DNA of 25,546 nucleotides, from the NCBI RefSeq assembly GCF_016785185.1, contig NZ_JAEKDY010000048.1; one strand, 5' to 3'. Origin of the DNA: Heyndrickxia sporothermodurans (GTDB lineage: Bacteria > Bacillota > Bacilli > Bacillales > Bacillaceae_C). The translations under genes and the position numbers were made by a program. This document shows, piece after piece, positions 14,972 through 22,159 of this stretch. Under the pieces are notes generated by a model that saw nothing but the letters and a program-made list of their open reading frames with translations, made no database searches and was not told the DNA's origin. Each line of letters opens with the position of its first letter. Positions within the stretch are counted from its first letter, which is position 1.

Positions 14972-16324
14972 ATGTCACAGGTGGCATTTCATACTTTAGG
15001 ATGTAAAGTTAATCATTATGAAACGGAAGCAATCTGGCAGTTATTTAAAGGACAAGGGTATGAACGTGTCGATTTTGAATCAACAGCAGATGTGTACGTC
15101 ATTAATACATGTACAGTTACGAATACAGGAGATAAAAAAAGCCGTCAAGTAATTAGACGAGCAGTTAGAAAAAATCCGGATGCAGTTATTTGTGTAACCG
15201 GATGCTATGCACAAACATCTCCTGCAGAAATTATGGCTATACCAGGAGTCGACATCGTTGTAGGAACACAAGACCGTGTAAAAATGCTTGAGTATATTGA
15301 ACAATTTAAACAAGAACGCCAGCCGATTAATGGCGTTGGGAACATTATGAAGAATCGTGTATATGAAGAGTTAGACGTTCCTGCTTTTACTGACAGAACA
15401 CGAGCTTCGTTAAAAATTCAAGAAGGCTGCAATAATTTTTGTACATTTTGTATCATTCCCTGGGCACGTGGCTTAATGCGTTCTCGTGATCCTAAAGAAG
15501 TTATCCGCCAAGCGCAGCAATTAGTCGACGCTGGCTATAAAGAAATTGTATTGACAGGGATTCACACAGGCGGTTATGGACAAGATATGAAAGATTATAA
15601 TTTGGCGATGCTCCTTAGTGATATGGAAGCACAAGTTAAAGGATTAAAACGAATTCGTATTTCTTCTATTGAGGCTAGTCAATTGACTGATGAAGTTATT
15701 GAAGTCATAAACAAATCGAAATTAATCGTTCGCCATATGCACATCCCTCTTCAATCAGGTTCAGATACTGTTTTAAAGAGAATGAGACGGAAATACACGA
15801 TGGCTGAATATGCCGAAAGACTTGTAAAATTGAAAAAAGCTTTACCAGGACTTGCAGTAACATCTGATGTAATCGTTGGCTTCCCAGGTGAAACTGAAGA
15901 AGAATTTATGGAAACCTATAATTTTATTAAAGATCATAAGTTTTCTGAACTTCATGTTTTCCCTTATTCAAAACGTACAGGAACACCAGCTGCACGAATG
16001 GAAGATCAAATTGATGAAAATGTAAAAAATGAGCGTGTTCACCGTTTGATCTCATTATCAGATCAATTAGCTAAAGAATATGCTTCACGTTTTGAAAACG
16101 AAGTATTAGAAGTGATTCCTGAAGAAAAATATAAAGAAGATCCATCCAGTGGTTTATATGAAGGGTATACGGATAATTATTTGAAAGTCGTTTTCCCTGC
16201 TACAGAGGATATGGTTGGTAAATTAGTGAAAGTAAAAATCACAAAACCAGGATATCCATATAATGAGGGACAATTTGTCCGAGTAATAGATGATATTGAA
16301 GAAGCGCAACAAGAAGCAATATAA
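14972..16324 (+). CDS. mtaB: tRNA t6A37 methylthiotransferase MtaB
   Basis: MtaB converts t6A to ms2t6A at position 37 of ANN-decoding tRNAs. The 450 residues fit the family. The N-terminal methylthiotransferase domain provides three cysteines for one iron-sulfur cluster (Cys11 in LGCKVN, Cys47 in NTCTVTN, Cys78 in GCYAQ). The radical SAM motif is Cys153-x3-Cys157-x2-Cys160 (GCNNFCTFC), and a C-terminal TRAM domain starts near residue 385. A GTG at 14963 is in frame but is part of the GAGGTGAT ribosome site; the ATG at 14972 gives the expected MSQVAFHTLGCKVN. It is the last gene of the chaperone operon, with a terminator overlapping its stop codon. Confidence 0.95.
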   Translation: MSQVAFHTLGCKVNHYETEAIWQLFKGQGYERVDFESTADVYVINTCTVTNTGDKKSRQVIRRAVRKNPDAVICVTGCYAQTSPAEIMAIPGVDIVVGTQDRVKMLEYIEQFKQERQPINGVGNIMKNRVYEELDVPAFTDRTRASLKIQEGCNNFCTFCIIPWARGLMRSRDPKEVIRQAQQLVDAGYKEIVLTGIHTGGYGQDMKDYNLAMLLSDMEAQVKGLKRIRISSIEASQLTDEVIEVINKSKLIVRHMHIPLQSGSDTVLKRMRRKYTMAEYAERLVKLKKALPGLAVTSDVIVGFPGETEEEFMETYNFIKDHKFSELHVFPYSKRTGTPAARMEDQIDENVKNERVHRLISLSDQLAKEYASRFENEVLEVIPEEKYKEDPSSGLYEGYTDNYLKVVFPATEDMVGKLVKVKITKPGYPYNEGQFVRVIDDIEEAQQEAI

Positions 16325-16351
16325 AACTGCAGCTAACCCTGCAGTTTTTTT
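16323..16351 (+). terminator. Terminator of the hrcA-mtaB operon
   Basis: AAAACTGCAG (16323-16332) pairs with CTGCAGTTTT (16339-16348) around a six-base loop, with seven T. The left arm begins within the mtaB stop codon. Confidence 0.9.
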
Positions 16352-16356
16352 ATTAA

Positions 16357-16385
16357 TTGGAAATACTATATGACAATGGTATAGT
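16357..16385 (+). promoter_or_regulatory. Sigma-A promoter of deoC
   Basis: TTGGAA (16357-16362), 17-base spacer, TATAGT (16380-16385). It lies directly behind the mtaB terminator, so deoC is an independent unit. No clear DeoR-type palindrome was seen. Confidence 0.6.
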
Positions 16386-16424
16386 AATAGAGGTACGTAC
16401 AACATGCATAAAAGGAGAATTAAA

Positions 16425-17096
16425 ATGACAAATAATATTGCAAAAATGATTGATCATACATTGCTTAAACCTGAAGCGACTGAACAACAAATTCAAACTT
16501 TATGTGAAGAAGCGAAGCAATATTCATTTGCTTCTGTTTGTGTTAATCCTACATGGGTTGCATTTGCAGCTGAAAAATTAAAGGGAACACATGTCAAAGT
16601 TTGTACCGTTATCGGTTTTCCTCTTGGGGCAACAACATCTGAAACAAAAGCGTTCGAAACAAAAAATGCCATTGAAAATGGCGCAACAGAAGTGGATATG
16701 GTTATTAATATTGGTGCACTTAAAAGCGGTAATTTTGACCTAGTAGAAAAGGATATACTTGCTGTTACTTCCGCAGCAAAAGGAAAAGCGCTCACAAAAG
16801 TTATTATTGAGACATGTCTTTTAACAGAAGAAGAAAAGGTTCGTGCTTGTGAGCTTTCTGTAAAAGCGGGTGCAGATTATGTGAAAACATCTACCGGCTT
16901 TTCTACAGGTGGTGCGACTGTCGAGGATATCGCCCTTATGAGGAAAACAGTTGGTCCAGATAAAGGTGTAAAGGCTTCAGGCGGTGTACGTAGTCCAGAA
17001 GATGCACAAAACATGATAGAAGCGGGCGCAACACGTATAGGAGCCAGTTCCGGAGTGAAAATTGTTCAAGGATTATCAAGTGATAGTGATTATTAA
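16425..17096 (+). CDS. deoC: Deoxyribose-phosphate aldolase
   Basis: DeoC splits 2-deoxyribose-5-phosphate into glyceraldehyde-3-phosphate and acetaldehyde in deoxynucleoside catabolism. The 223 residues are typical of the short bacterial form. It is a TIM-barrel class I aldolase: the Schiff-base lysine is Lys154 (DYVKTSTGF), the second active-site lysine is Lys183 (KGVKASGGVR), and Asp91 (TEVDMVINIGALK) completes the proton relay. The frame is open from an ATG at 16404, but AAAGGAG at 16411-16417 selects the ATG at 16425. It has no deoxynucleoside partners here: in B. subtilis the gene (dra) is in an operon with nupC and pdp, whereas here it is a single gene between mtaB and yqeW. Confidence 0.96.
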   Translation: MTNNIAKMIDHTLLKPEATEQQIQTLCEEAKQYSFASVCVNPTWVAFAAEKLKGTHVKVCTVIGFPLGATTSETKAFETKNAIENGATEVDMVINIGALKSGNFDLVEKDILAVTSAAKGKALTKVIIETCLLTEEEKVRACELSVKAGADYVKTSTGFSTGGATVEDIALMRKTVGPDKGVKASGGVRSPEDAQNMIEAGATRIGASSGVKIVQGLSSDSDY

Positions 17097-17107
17097 ACTA
17101 ATGCAGT

Positions 17108-17133
17108 AAGCCCAGGATACCCCTGGGCTTTTT
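17108..17133 (+). terminator. Terminator after deoC
   Basis: AAGCCCAGG (17108-17116) pairs perfectly with CCTGGGCTT (17122-17130), five-base loop, then TTT. The T-run reaches the stop codon of the convergent gene yqeW. Confidence 0.9.
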
Positions 17134-18061
17134 ATATGCTTTTCTTCCCATGAAGTCGAATGATAAAACGACCGAATTTCGTTGCGAATGGGAGAACAAG
17201 TATGGAGCACACAACATTAAATATAACACTTGCATGTGCCAGCTGAGTTTCAATATTTGCTGTTAAACTTTGGCTAAAATCAGCTAAATAAGGAATAAAT
17301 GGAATAAAAGAAATAGCCCCTACTACATTAAGCCAAATATGGGCATATGCAGTTAATCTGGCTTCCTCTCCGGCACCAATACTTGCTAATAACCCTGTTA
17401 TGCATGTCCCAATATTTGCCCCTAGCATAATGACTATCCCTGTTTCTAAAGGGAAAATACCTGCACTTAAAAAGCTCATTGCAATCCCAGTCATCACAGT
17501 ACTGGATTGAATACAGGCAGTTAGAAAGATTGAAAATAAAAACCCGAAAAAAATATGGTCATTCATTAAATAGAGAACTTTTTGGACAAGATCTAACTGA
17601 GTTAACGGTGTAGCTAACCATTCAAATGCGCGCATTGCACTAATGATAATAGCAAATCCTGTTAAAATAAATCCTAAACTTTTTATTTTTTCATGTTTAA
17701 AAAGTAAAAAAAGTAAACCTGAAAGAAGAAACGGAATGATTATACTGGATAAATCATAAGATAAGAATTCTAAAGTAAAGGTTGTCCCGATATTGGTGCC
17801 TAAAATGATTCCAATCGTTTGCGGAAACGATAATACTCTTGCGGCGACCAACCCGACAGTAATGACCATTACAGCAGAACTACTCTGCAAAATTGCTGTC
17901 ATTATTATACCAATGATCATCCCTTTAATCGGCGTACTAGTAACCTTTTTTAACCATTGTTCCATTGCTTTACCAGAAATATTAAACAACCCAACACGGA
18001 GCCAAGTCATTCCTAGAAGAAAACTGCCTACTAATCCTACAAATAATCCAATATAAAGCAT
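17132..18061 (-). CDS. yqeW: Na/Pi-cotransporter family membrane protein YqeW
   Basis: This is a sodium-phosphate symporter-family (PF02690) protein, presumably a plasma-membrane phosphate carrier; transport is inferred from family only. The 309 residues contain about eight hydrophobic segments in two inverted halves, each with the family's paired signatures: QSSSAV (59-64) with GTNIGTT (88-94), and QSST (185-188) with GANIGTC (214-220). There is no C-terminal PhoU domain. The frame is open far upstream, but AGAGGTGG seven bases before the ATG at 18059-18061 and the hydrophobic start MLYIGLFVGLVG fix this start. It is convergent with deoC and divergent from rpsU. Repeated TTTAC hexamers lie just upstream. 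Confidence 0.9.
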   Translation of the reverse strand: MLYIGLFVGLVGSFLLGMTWLRVGLFNISGKAMEQWLKKVTSTPIKGMIIGIIMTAILQSSSAVMVITVGLVAARVLSFPQTIGIILGTNIGTTFTLEFLSYDLSSIIIPFLLSGLLFLLFKHEKIKSLGFILTGFAIIISAMRAFEWLATPLTQLDLVQKVLYLMNDHIFFGFLFSIFLTACIQSSTVMTGIAMSFLSAGIFPLETGIVIMLGANIGTCITGLLASIGAGEEARLTAYAHIWLNVVGAISFIPFIPYLADFSQSLTANIETQLAHASVIFNVVCSILVLPFATKFGRFIIRLHGKKSI

Positions 18062-18079
18062 GTCCCCACCTCTTAATTC

Positions 18080-18132
18080 ATCATATGGTAAAAATGGCGT
18101 AAAAATGACGAGAACATGTAAAATAACGTAAA
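18080..18132 (-). promoter_or_regulatory. Phased TTTAC repeats and -10 upstream of yqeW (Pho-box-like)
   Basis: Read on the minus strand, TTTACG (18127-18132), TTTACA (18117-18122), TTTACG (18098-18103) and TTTACC (18087-18092) lie 10, 19 and 11 bases apart, with a degenerate TTCTCG (18109-18114) in the gap. The B. subtilis PhoP box is TT(A/C/T)A(C/T)A repeated about every 11 bp. A TATGAT (18080-18085) follows the last repeat as a possible -10. The repeats are seen directly; PhoP control is inference. Confidence 0.45.
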
Positions 18133-18137
18133 GTTTA

Positions 18138-18166
18138 TTGACCTGCTCATAAGTATATATTATAAT
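18138..18166 (+). promoter_or_regulatory. Sigma-A promoter of rpsU-yqeY
   Basis: TTGACC (18138-18143), 17-base spacer, perfect TATAAT (18161-18166). It is a strong promoter as expected for a ribosomal protein gene, with a ~60-base leader. Confidence 0.85.
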
Positions 18167-18233
18167 TGCAAAGTACAGGTTTTCATGTGTTGCCATGATA
18201 CCGTAGTGTGTGTTCGGAGGGAGGGAAAGAGAG

Positions 18234-18407
18234 ATGTCAAAAACAGTTGTTCGTAAAAACGAATCGCTTGAAGATGCTCTTCGCCGCTTCAAACGTACAG
18301 TTTCTAAAACAGGAACTTTACAAGAATATAGAAAGCGCGAATTTTATGAAAAACCAAGCGTAAAACGTAAGAAAAAATCTGAAGCTGCTAGAAAGCGTAA
18401 GTTCTAA
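18234..18407 (+). CDS. rpsU: 30S ribosomal protein S21
   Basis: S21 sits near the anti-Shine-Dalgarno end of 16S rRNA and helps initiation. The product is 57 residues and highly basic, ending in the usual Lys/Arg-rich tail (KRKKKSEAARKRKF). The frame is open from 18210, but AGGGAGG nine bases before the ATG at 18234 and the canonical MSKTVVRKNESLEDALRRFK N-terminus fix the start. It is co-transcribed with yqeY, which starts 14 bases after its stop; a terminator follows yqeY. Confidence 0.97.
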   Translation: MSKTVVRKNESLEDALRRFKRTVSKTGTLQEYRKREFYEKPSVKRKKKSEAARKRKF

Positions 18408-18421
18408 GAGAGGGTGGAATA

Positions 18422-18868
18422 ATGGGTCTTCTCGAGCGTTTAAATGAAGATATGAAACAAGCGATGAAAAACAAAGAAAAAGAAAAACTCTCTGTTATCC
18501 GTATGCTTAAAGCTTCTTTGCAAAATGAGGCGATTAGGCTTGGTAAGGATCAATTGTCAGAAGAAGAAGAACTGACAATCCTTTCTCGCGAAGTGAAGCA
18601 ACGCAAAGACTCCCTCCAGGAATTTCAAAATGCAGGTCGTGAAGATCTCGTTGAAAAAATTCAGACGGAATTAACTTTTGTAGATATATATTTACCCGAA
18701 CAGTTAACAGAAGAAGAACTAACAAAAATTGTTATAGAAACAATTAATGAAGTTGGTGCAACTTCAAAAGCTGAAATGGGAAAAGTGATGAGTGCCATTA
18801 TGCCGAAAGTAAAAGGAAAAGCAGATGGTTCAACTGTAAATAATATCGTTAAGCAGCAACTATCCTAA
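18422..18868 (+). CDS. yqeY: GatB/YqeY domain protein
   Basis: A 148-residue, mostly helical protein of the YqeY family, which shares its fold with the tRNA-interacting tail of GatB, the B subunit of the Glu/Asp-tRNA amidotransferase. Its role is unproven; tRNA binding is a family-level guess. Typical motifs are LNEDMKQAMKNKEKEKLSVIRMLK near the N-terminus, EFQNAGREDLVEK, YLPEQLTEEEL and GKVMSAIMPKVKGKADG near the C-terminus. The ATG follows GAGAGGGTGG. It is linked to rpsU in one transcript, as in many Firmicutes. Confidence 0.93.
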   Translation: MGLLERLNEDMKQAMKNKEKEKLSVIRMLKASLQNEAIRLGKDQLSEEEELTILSREVKQRKDSLQEFQNAGREDLVEKIQTELTFVDIYLPEQLTEEELTKIVIETINEVGATSKAEMGKVMSAIMPKVKGKADGSTVNNIVKQQLS

Positions 18869-18869
18869 T

Positions 18870-18904
18870 AAAAGCCGGGAAGTATTTTACTTCCCGGCTT
18901 TTTT
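18870..18904 (+). terminator. Terminator after rpsU-yqeY
   Basis: AAAAGCCGGGAAGT (18870-18883) pairs perfectly with ACTTCCCGGCTTTT (18889-18902), with a five-base loop and further T. It is one of the strongest terminators in the window. Confidence 0.95.
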
Positions 18905-18930
18905 CATAGCGGGCAGTACTATAAAAATAA

Positions 18931-18956
18931 TGAAACTTTTGTGCTATTCAATCGTA
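18931..18956 (+). promoter_or_regulatory. Sigma-W promoter of yqeZ-floA-yqfB
   Basis: TGAAAC (18931-18936), 16-base spacer, CGTA (18953-18956) is an exact match to the extracytoplasmic sigma-W consensus. In B. subtilis the same operon is a sigma-W target, induced by cell-envelope-active agents. Confidence 0.85.
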
Positions 18957-18995
18957 AAATAATAAACAACATCTAAATTAGAAAGGGGTGAGAAT

Positions 18996-20306
18996 TTGAA
19001 AAAAGGCCTGTTCTTTATTGGCTGTTTCATATTAGTAGTTTTTTTCTCTATCCTCCCTGTTACAGCAAGTAATAATGAAAATACGGTAATAATTATTCCT
19101 ATTGAAGAAGATGTAGAAAAAGGATTACACGCTTTTTTAAAGAGAGCTGTCAATACGGCTGAGGAAAAACACGCAGATGTTATCATTTTTGATATTAATA
19201 CACCAGGTGGTGCAGTAGATGCGGCAAGTGAGATTGGAAAACTGCTAAATAGTACTAAAATAAAGAAAATAGCTTTCGTAAATAATAAGGCTTTGTCTGC
19301 AGGTGCATATATTTCTCTTTTTGCTGACGAAATTTATATGGTGCCGGATGGGACAATGGGTGCAGCAGCAATTATCGATCAAAAGGGAAACACCGCGGGA
19401 AAAAAAGCAGAAAGCTATTGGCGGTCTGCTATGAACGCAGCAGCAAGCCAACATGGACGTAATCCAATATATGCAGAAGCGATGGCTGTTGAAAACATTA
19501 ATCTACCTGATTTAGAAGTTAAAAAGGGTGGATTGCTGACACTTACTGCTGAACAAGCTGTTAAAGTTGGCTATTCCGAAGGAACCGTTAAAAATATGGA
19601 TGAACTACTCGCGAAATTAGGTTATGAACATGCGAATATTGAACATATTAATAGTAGTTTTGCTGAAAAAGTTGCGAGATTTTTAACAAATCCTATTGTT
19701 GTCCCGATATTGTTATCAATTGCAAGCCTTGGTTTAGTGATAGAATTGTATTCTCCGGGCTTCGGCATCCCTGGTACAATGGGAATCACGGCACTTCTAT
19801 TGTTTTTTTATGGACATTTAGTCGCAGGGCTAGCGGGATATGAATCTCTCATTTTGTTTATTATTGGTATTGTTCTTATTATTGCGGAGTTCTTTTTACC
19901 TGGAGCAATTGCAGGAATTCTTGGTACTGCAGCAATAGTAGGCAGCTTACTAATAGCAGGTGGGAACATTTTTTACATGGGTATTTCCATCATCATTGCT
20001 ATTTTAGTAGCAATAATTGGTATGATAATAATGGTAAAGGTGTTAGGAAAACGTATGAAACTATTTAAGAAGATTATCTTATCCGATTCTACTAGCACAG
20101 ATAAAGGTTATGTTTCAAATGTTAATCGTTTAGAATTAGTAGGGAAGACAGGAATTACAATGACACCGCTTCGACCTGCTGGTACAATGACAATTAATGA
20201 TGAACGTTTAGACGTCGTCAGTGAAGGCGGGTACATCGATAAGGGAATAAAAGTGAAAATAATCAAGGTAGAAGGCTCACGTATTGTCGTTAGAGTAGAT
20301 AATTAG
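18996..20306 (+). CDS. yqeZ: NfeD-family membrane serine protease (YqeZ)
   Basis: This is a long-form NfeD protein (436 residues): a ClpP-class serine protease domain fused to four or five membrane helices and a C-terminal OB-fold. It pairs with flotillin/stomatin proteins such as the downstream FloA. A signal peptide covers about 1-25 (cut near VTAS). The protease domain contains TPGGAVDAASEI and the nucleophile Ser101 (KALSAGAY); Lys137 (AGKKAESYW) aligns with the catalytic lysine of the archaeal 1510-N enzyme, so the Ser-Lys dyad looks intact. Hydrophobic segments lie at about 233-252, 260-280, 284-322 and 328-349. The start is TTG at 18996, seven bases after AAAGGGG. It is under sigma-W control and 23 bases before floA. 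Confidence 0.93.
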   Translation: MKKGLFFIGCFILVVFFSILPVTASNNENTVIIIPIEEDVEKGLHAFLKRAVNTAEEKHADVIIFDINTPGGAVDAASEIGKLLNSTKIKKIAFVNNKALSAGAYISLFADEIYMVPDGTMGAAAIIDQKGNTAGKKAESYWRSAMNAAASQHGRNPIYAEAMAVENINLPDLEVKKGGLLTLTAEQAVKVGYSEGTVKNMDELLAKLGYEHANIEHINSSFAEKVARFLTNPIVVPILLSIASLGLVIELYSPGFGIPGTMGITALLLFFYGHLVAGLAGYESLILFIIGIVLIIAEFFLPGAIAGILGTAAIVGSLLIAGGNIFYMGISIIIAILVAIIGMIIMVKVLGKRMKLFKKIILSDSTSTDKGYVSNVNRLELVGKTGITMTPLRPAGTMTINDERLDVVSEGGYIDKGIKVKIIKVEGSRIVVRVDN

Positions 20307-20329
20307 TTTTATTTAAGGGGGAAATAAGT

Positions 20330-21331
20330 ATGCCATTAGATCCAGGTACAATTCTCGTATTATTAGCGATTGTTGCTGGTATTATTGTTCTAGCAATATT
20401 ATTAACATTTGTTCCAGTTATGCTTTGGATATCTGCACTTGCAGCAGGAGTGAAAATTGGAATTTTCACATTAATTGGGATGAGGCTTCGTCGAGTTATT
20501 CCAAGCCGTATTATTAATCCGTTAATTAAAGCCCGGAAAGCGGGTATTGAAGTTGGAATTAATCAACTTGAAAGTCACTACTTAGCGGGTGGTAATGTTG
20601 ATCGTGTCGTAAATGCATTAATTGCAGCGCATCGTGCGAATATTGAGCTAACATTTGAGCGCTGTGCAGCTATCGATTTAGCGGGCCGTAACGTGTTAGA
20701 AGCGGTTCAAATGAGTGTAAATCCAAAAGTAATTGAAACGCCGTTTATTGCCGGAGTTGCAATGAATGGAATTGAAGTTAAGGCAAAAGCAAGAATTACG
20801 GTTCGAGCGAATATCGAAAGATTAGTAGGTGGGGCCGGTGAAGAGACAATCATAGCTCGTGTAGGTGAAGGGATTGTTAGTACAATTGGTTCATCAGACC
20901 ATCATAAAAAAGTATTAGAAAATCCTGATCTTATTTCTCAAACGGTATTAGCAAAAGGCTTGGACGCAGGTACAGCATTTGAAATTCTATCCATCGATAT
21001 TGCTGATGTGGACATCGGCAAAAACATCGGTGCGGAGCTGCAAACAGAGCAAGCGGAAGCTGATAAGAAAATTGCCCAAGCAAAAGCGGAAGAACGCCGT
21101 GCGATGGCTGTTGCATCTGAACAAGAAATGAAAGCCCGTGTACAAGAAATGAGAGCGAAAGTTGTTGAAGCAGAAGCGGATGTACCATTAGCAATGGCTG
21201 AAGCACTTCGTACAGGTAATATTGGTGTGATGGACTATATGAATTTCAAAAACATCGAATCCGATACAGATATGCGAGGCTCCATCGGAAAAATGACAAC
21301 AGATAAAAAAGATCAACAAAAGCCTGAATAA
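20330..21331 (+). CDS. floA: Flotillin-like protein FloA
   Basis: FloA is an SPFH-domain scaffold of bacterial membrane microdomains (lipid rafts), affecting membrane fluidity, signalling and sporulation proteins. The 333 residues match B. subtilis FloA (331, yqfA). The N-terminus has hydrophobic membrane-embedded segments (about 7-50), then the SPFH core (about 60-230) and a flotillin-type Glu-Ala-rich helix (about 240-290, QAKAEERRAMAVASEQEMKA) used for oligomerisation, and a short polar tail. The ATG follows AAGGGGGA. It lies between its NfeD partner and yqfB in the sigma-W operon; this NfeD-flotillin pairing is conserved widely. Confidence 0.97.
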   Translation: MPLDPGTILVLLAIVAGIIVLAILLTFVPVMLWISALAAGVKIGIFTLIGMRLRRVIPSRIINPLIKARKAGIEVGINQLESHYLAGGNVDRVVNALIAAHRANIELTFERCAAIDLAGRNVLEAVQMSVNPKVIETPFIAGVAMNGIEVKAKARITVRANIERLVGGAGEETIIARVGEGIVSTIGSSDHHKKVLENPDLISQTVLAKGLDAGTAFEILSIDIADVDIGKNIGAELQTEQAEADKKIAQAKAEERRAMAVASEQEMKARVQEMRAKVVEAEADVPLAMAEALRTGNIGVMDYMNFKNIESDTDMRGSIGKMTTDKKDQQKPE

Positions 21332-21355
21332 AACCAAAGGTAAGGAGGAATTCCT

Positions 21356-21754
21356 TTGGAACTCATTATAGCAATAATTGTAGGGATAATCGGCTATATC
21401 GTAAAAAGGAAGACAGAAACACAAGAAACTGACAAGAGACCGACTCCTAGACATGTTTATTCGCCTGCAAAGCCTTCGGATACAACGCAACAAAAGATAA
21501 AAAAAGTTGCTTCAACTATTGAGACCTCGTATAAAAATGAAAAAGCTTCATTACTTGAAAAAATAGAGGAAAATATAGAGCGTACCAATGAAGCACAAAT
21601 CATAAAAGAATACGAAGAAGTGACATCTTTGCAAAAAGAGTATCAAGAAAAAACGAAGAAAATAGCTATTGATGAAACTGATCTTTTAAAAGGAATTATA
21701 CTAGCGGAAGTTCTTGGTCCTCCTAGAGCAAAAAAACCATTTAAAAGTAAATAA
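21356..21754 (+). CDS. yqfB: YqfB-like small membrane protein of the floA operon
   Basis: Function unknown. The 132-residue product starts with one membrane helix (residues 1-17, MELIIAIIVGIIGYIVK), continues with a polar, Lys/Glu-rich middle predicted to be helical or coiled (about 45-103), and ends with a short hydrophobic stretch followed by Pro and basic residues (LLKGIILAEVLGPPRAKKPF). The C-terminal motif looks the most conserved part. The start is TTG at 21356, seven bases after AAGGAGG. It is the third gene of the sigma-W operon, 24 bases after floA, and is followed by a terminator. Named by position and size after B. subtilis yqfB; a role with the NfeD-FloA complex is inference. Confidence 0.8.
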   Translation: MELIIAIIVGIIGYIVKRKTETQETDKRPTPRHVYSPAKPSDTTQQKIKKVASTIETSYKNEKASLLEKIEENIERTNEAQIIKEYEEVTSLQKEYQEKTKKIAIDETDLLKGIILAEVLGPPRAKKPFKSK

Positions 21755-21762
21755 GTTGTTCC

Positions 21763-21795
21763 AAAACCGTATCATAAAAAAATGATACGGTTTTT
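21763..21795 (+). terminator. Terminator of the yqeZ-floA-yqfB operon
   Basis: AAAACCGTATCAT (21763-21775) pairs perfectly with ATGATACGGTTTT (21782-21794) around an A6 loop, with T after. Confidence 0.92.
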
Positions 21796-21808
21796 CTTAT
21801 TAAAAAGA

Positions 21809-21838
21809 GTGCTGAATCCCCGTTCTTATTCATAAATA
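21809..21838 (+). promoter_or_regulatory. Candidate sigma-E promoter of yqfC
   Basis: CATAAATA (21831-21838) resembles the sigma-E -10 CATACANT. The -35 region around 21809-21817 (GTGCTGAAT) is a poor match. Sigma-E control is expected for yqfC/yqfD, so this is listed at low confidence. Confidence 0.35.
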
Positions 21839-21862
21839 TGAGATGAAAGGGGGTTCTTTTTT

Positions 21863-22153
21863 ATGGCAAAAAAATGGAGCCGAATACTTCGAAGTTGGAT
21901 GACGAATAAAATGGAGCTGCCACAGGATGTCATGATGGATCTCCCTCGAATTACCATGATCGGACAAATCCATATTTATATAGAAAATCATCGTGGGTTG
22001 TTAACCTTTTCAGACCGGGAGGTACGTCTATTACTTAAACAAGGACAGCTACTTATAAAAGGTCAATCCTTTGTAATTAAAACGATCTTACCAGAAGAGA
22101 TATTACTTGAAGGAAAAATTGATGAAGTAATTTATTTAAATGATAAGGAGTGA
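21863..22153 (+). CDS. yqfC: Sporulation protein YqfC
   Basis: A 96-residue protein of the YabP/YqfC family, conserved in endospore formers and expressed in the mother cell; its biochemical role is not known. It is mostly beta: a short basic N-terminus (KKWSRILRSW), the family core LPQDVMMDLPRITMIGQIHIYIENHRG, then DREVRLLLKQGQLLIKG and a C-terminal ILLEGKIDEVIY strand. The ATG follows a GGGGG-type ribosome site at nine bases. yqfD starts six bases after its stop, with AAGGAG lying at the end of yqfC, so they form an operon. Confidence 0.92.
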   Translation: MAKKWSRILRSWMTNKMELPQDVMMDLPRITMIGQIHIYIENHRGLLTFSDREVRLLLKQGQLLIKGQSFVIKTILPEEILLEGKIDEVIYLNDKE

Positions 22154-22159
22154 CTACTT

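Noticed and set aside
18150..18215. TATAAT on the minus strand near 18161 as the yqeW promoter
   Set aside because: The only -35 candidates are poor and it coincides with the much better plus-strand rpsU promoter; the TATGAT at 18080-18085 is closer to yqeW.
18062..18292. 77-residue N-terminal extension of YqeW
   Set aside because: It would run through the divergent rpsU start and promoter; AGAGGTGG before the ATG at 18061 fits the transporter N-terminus.
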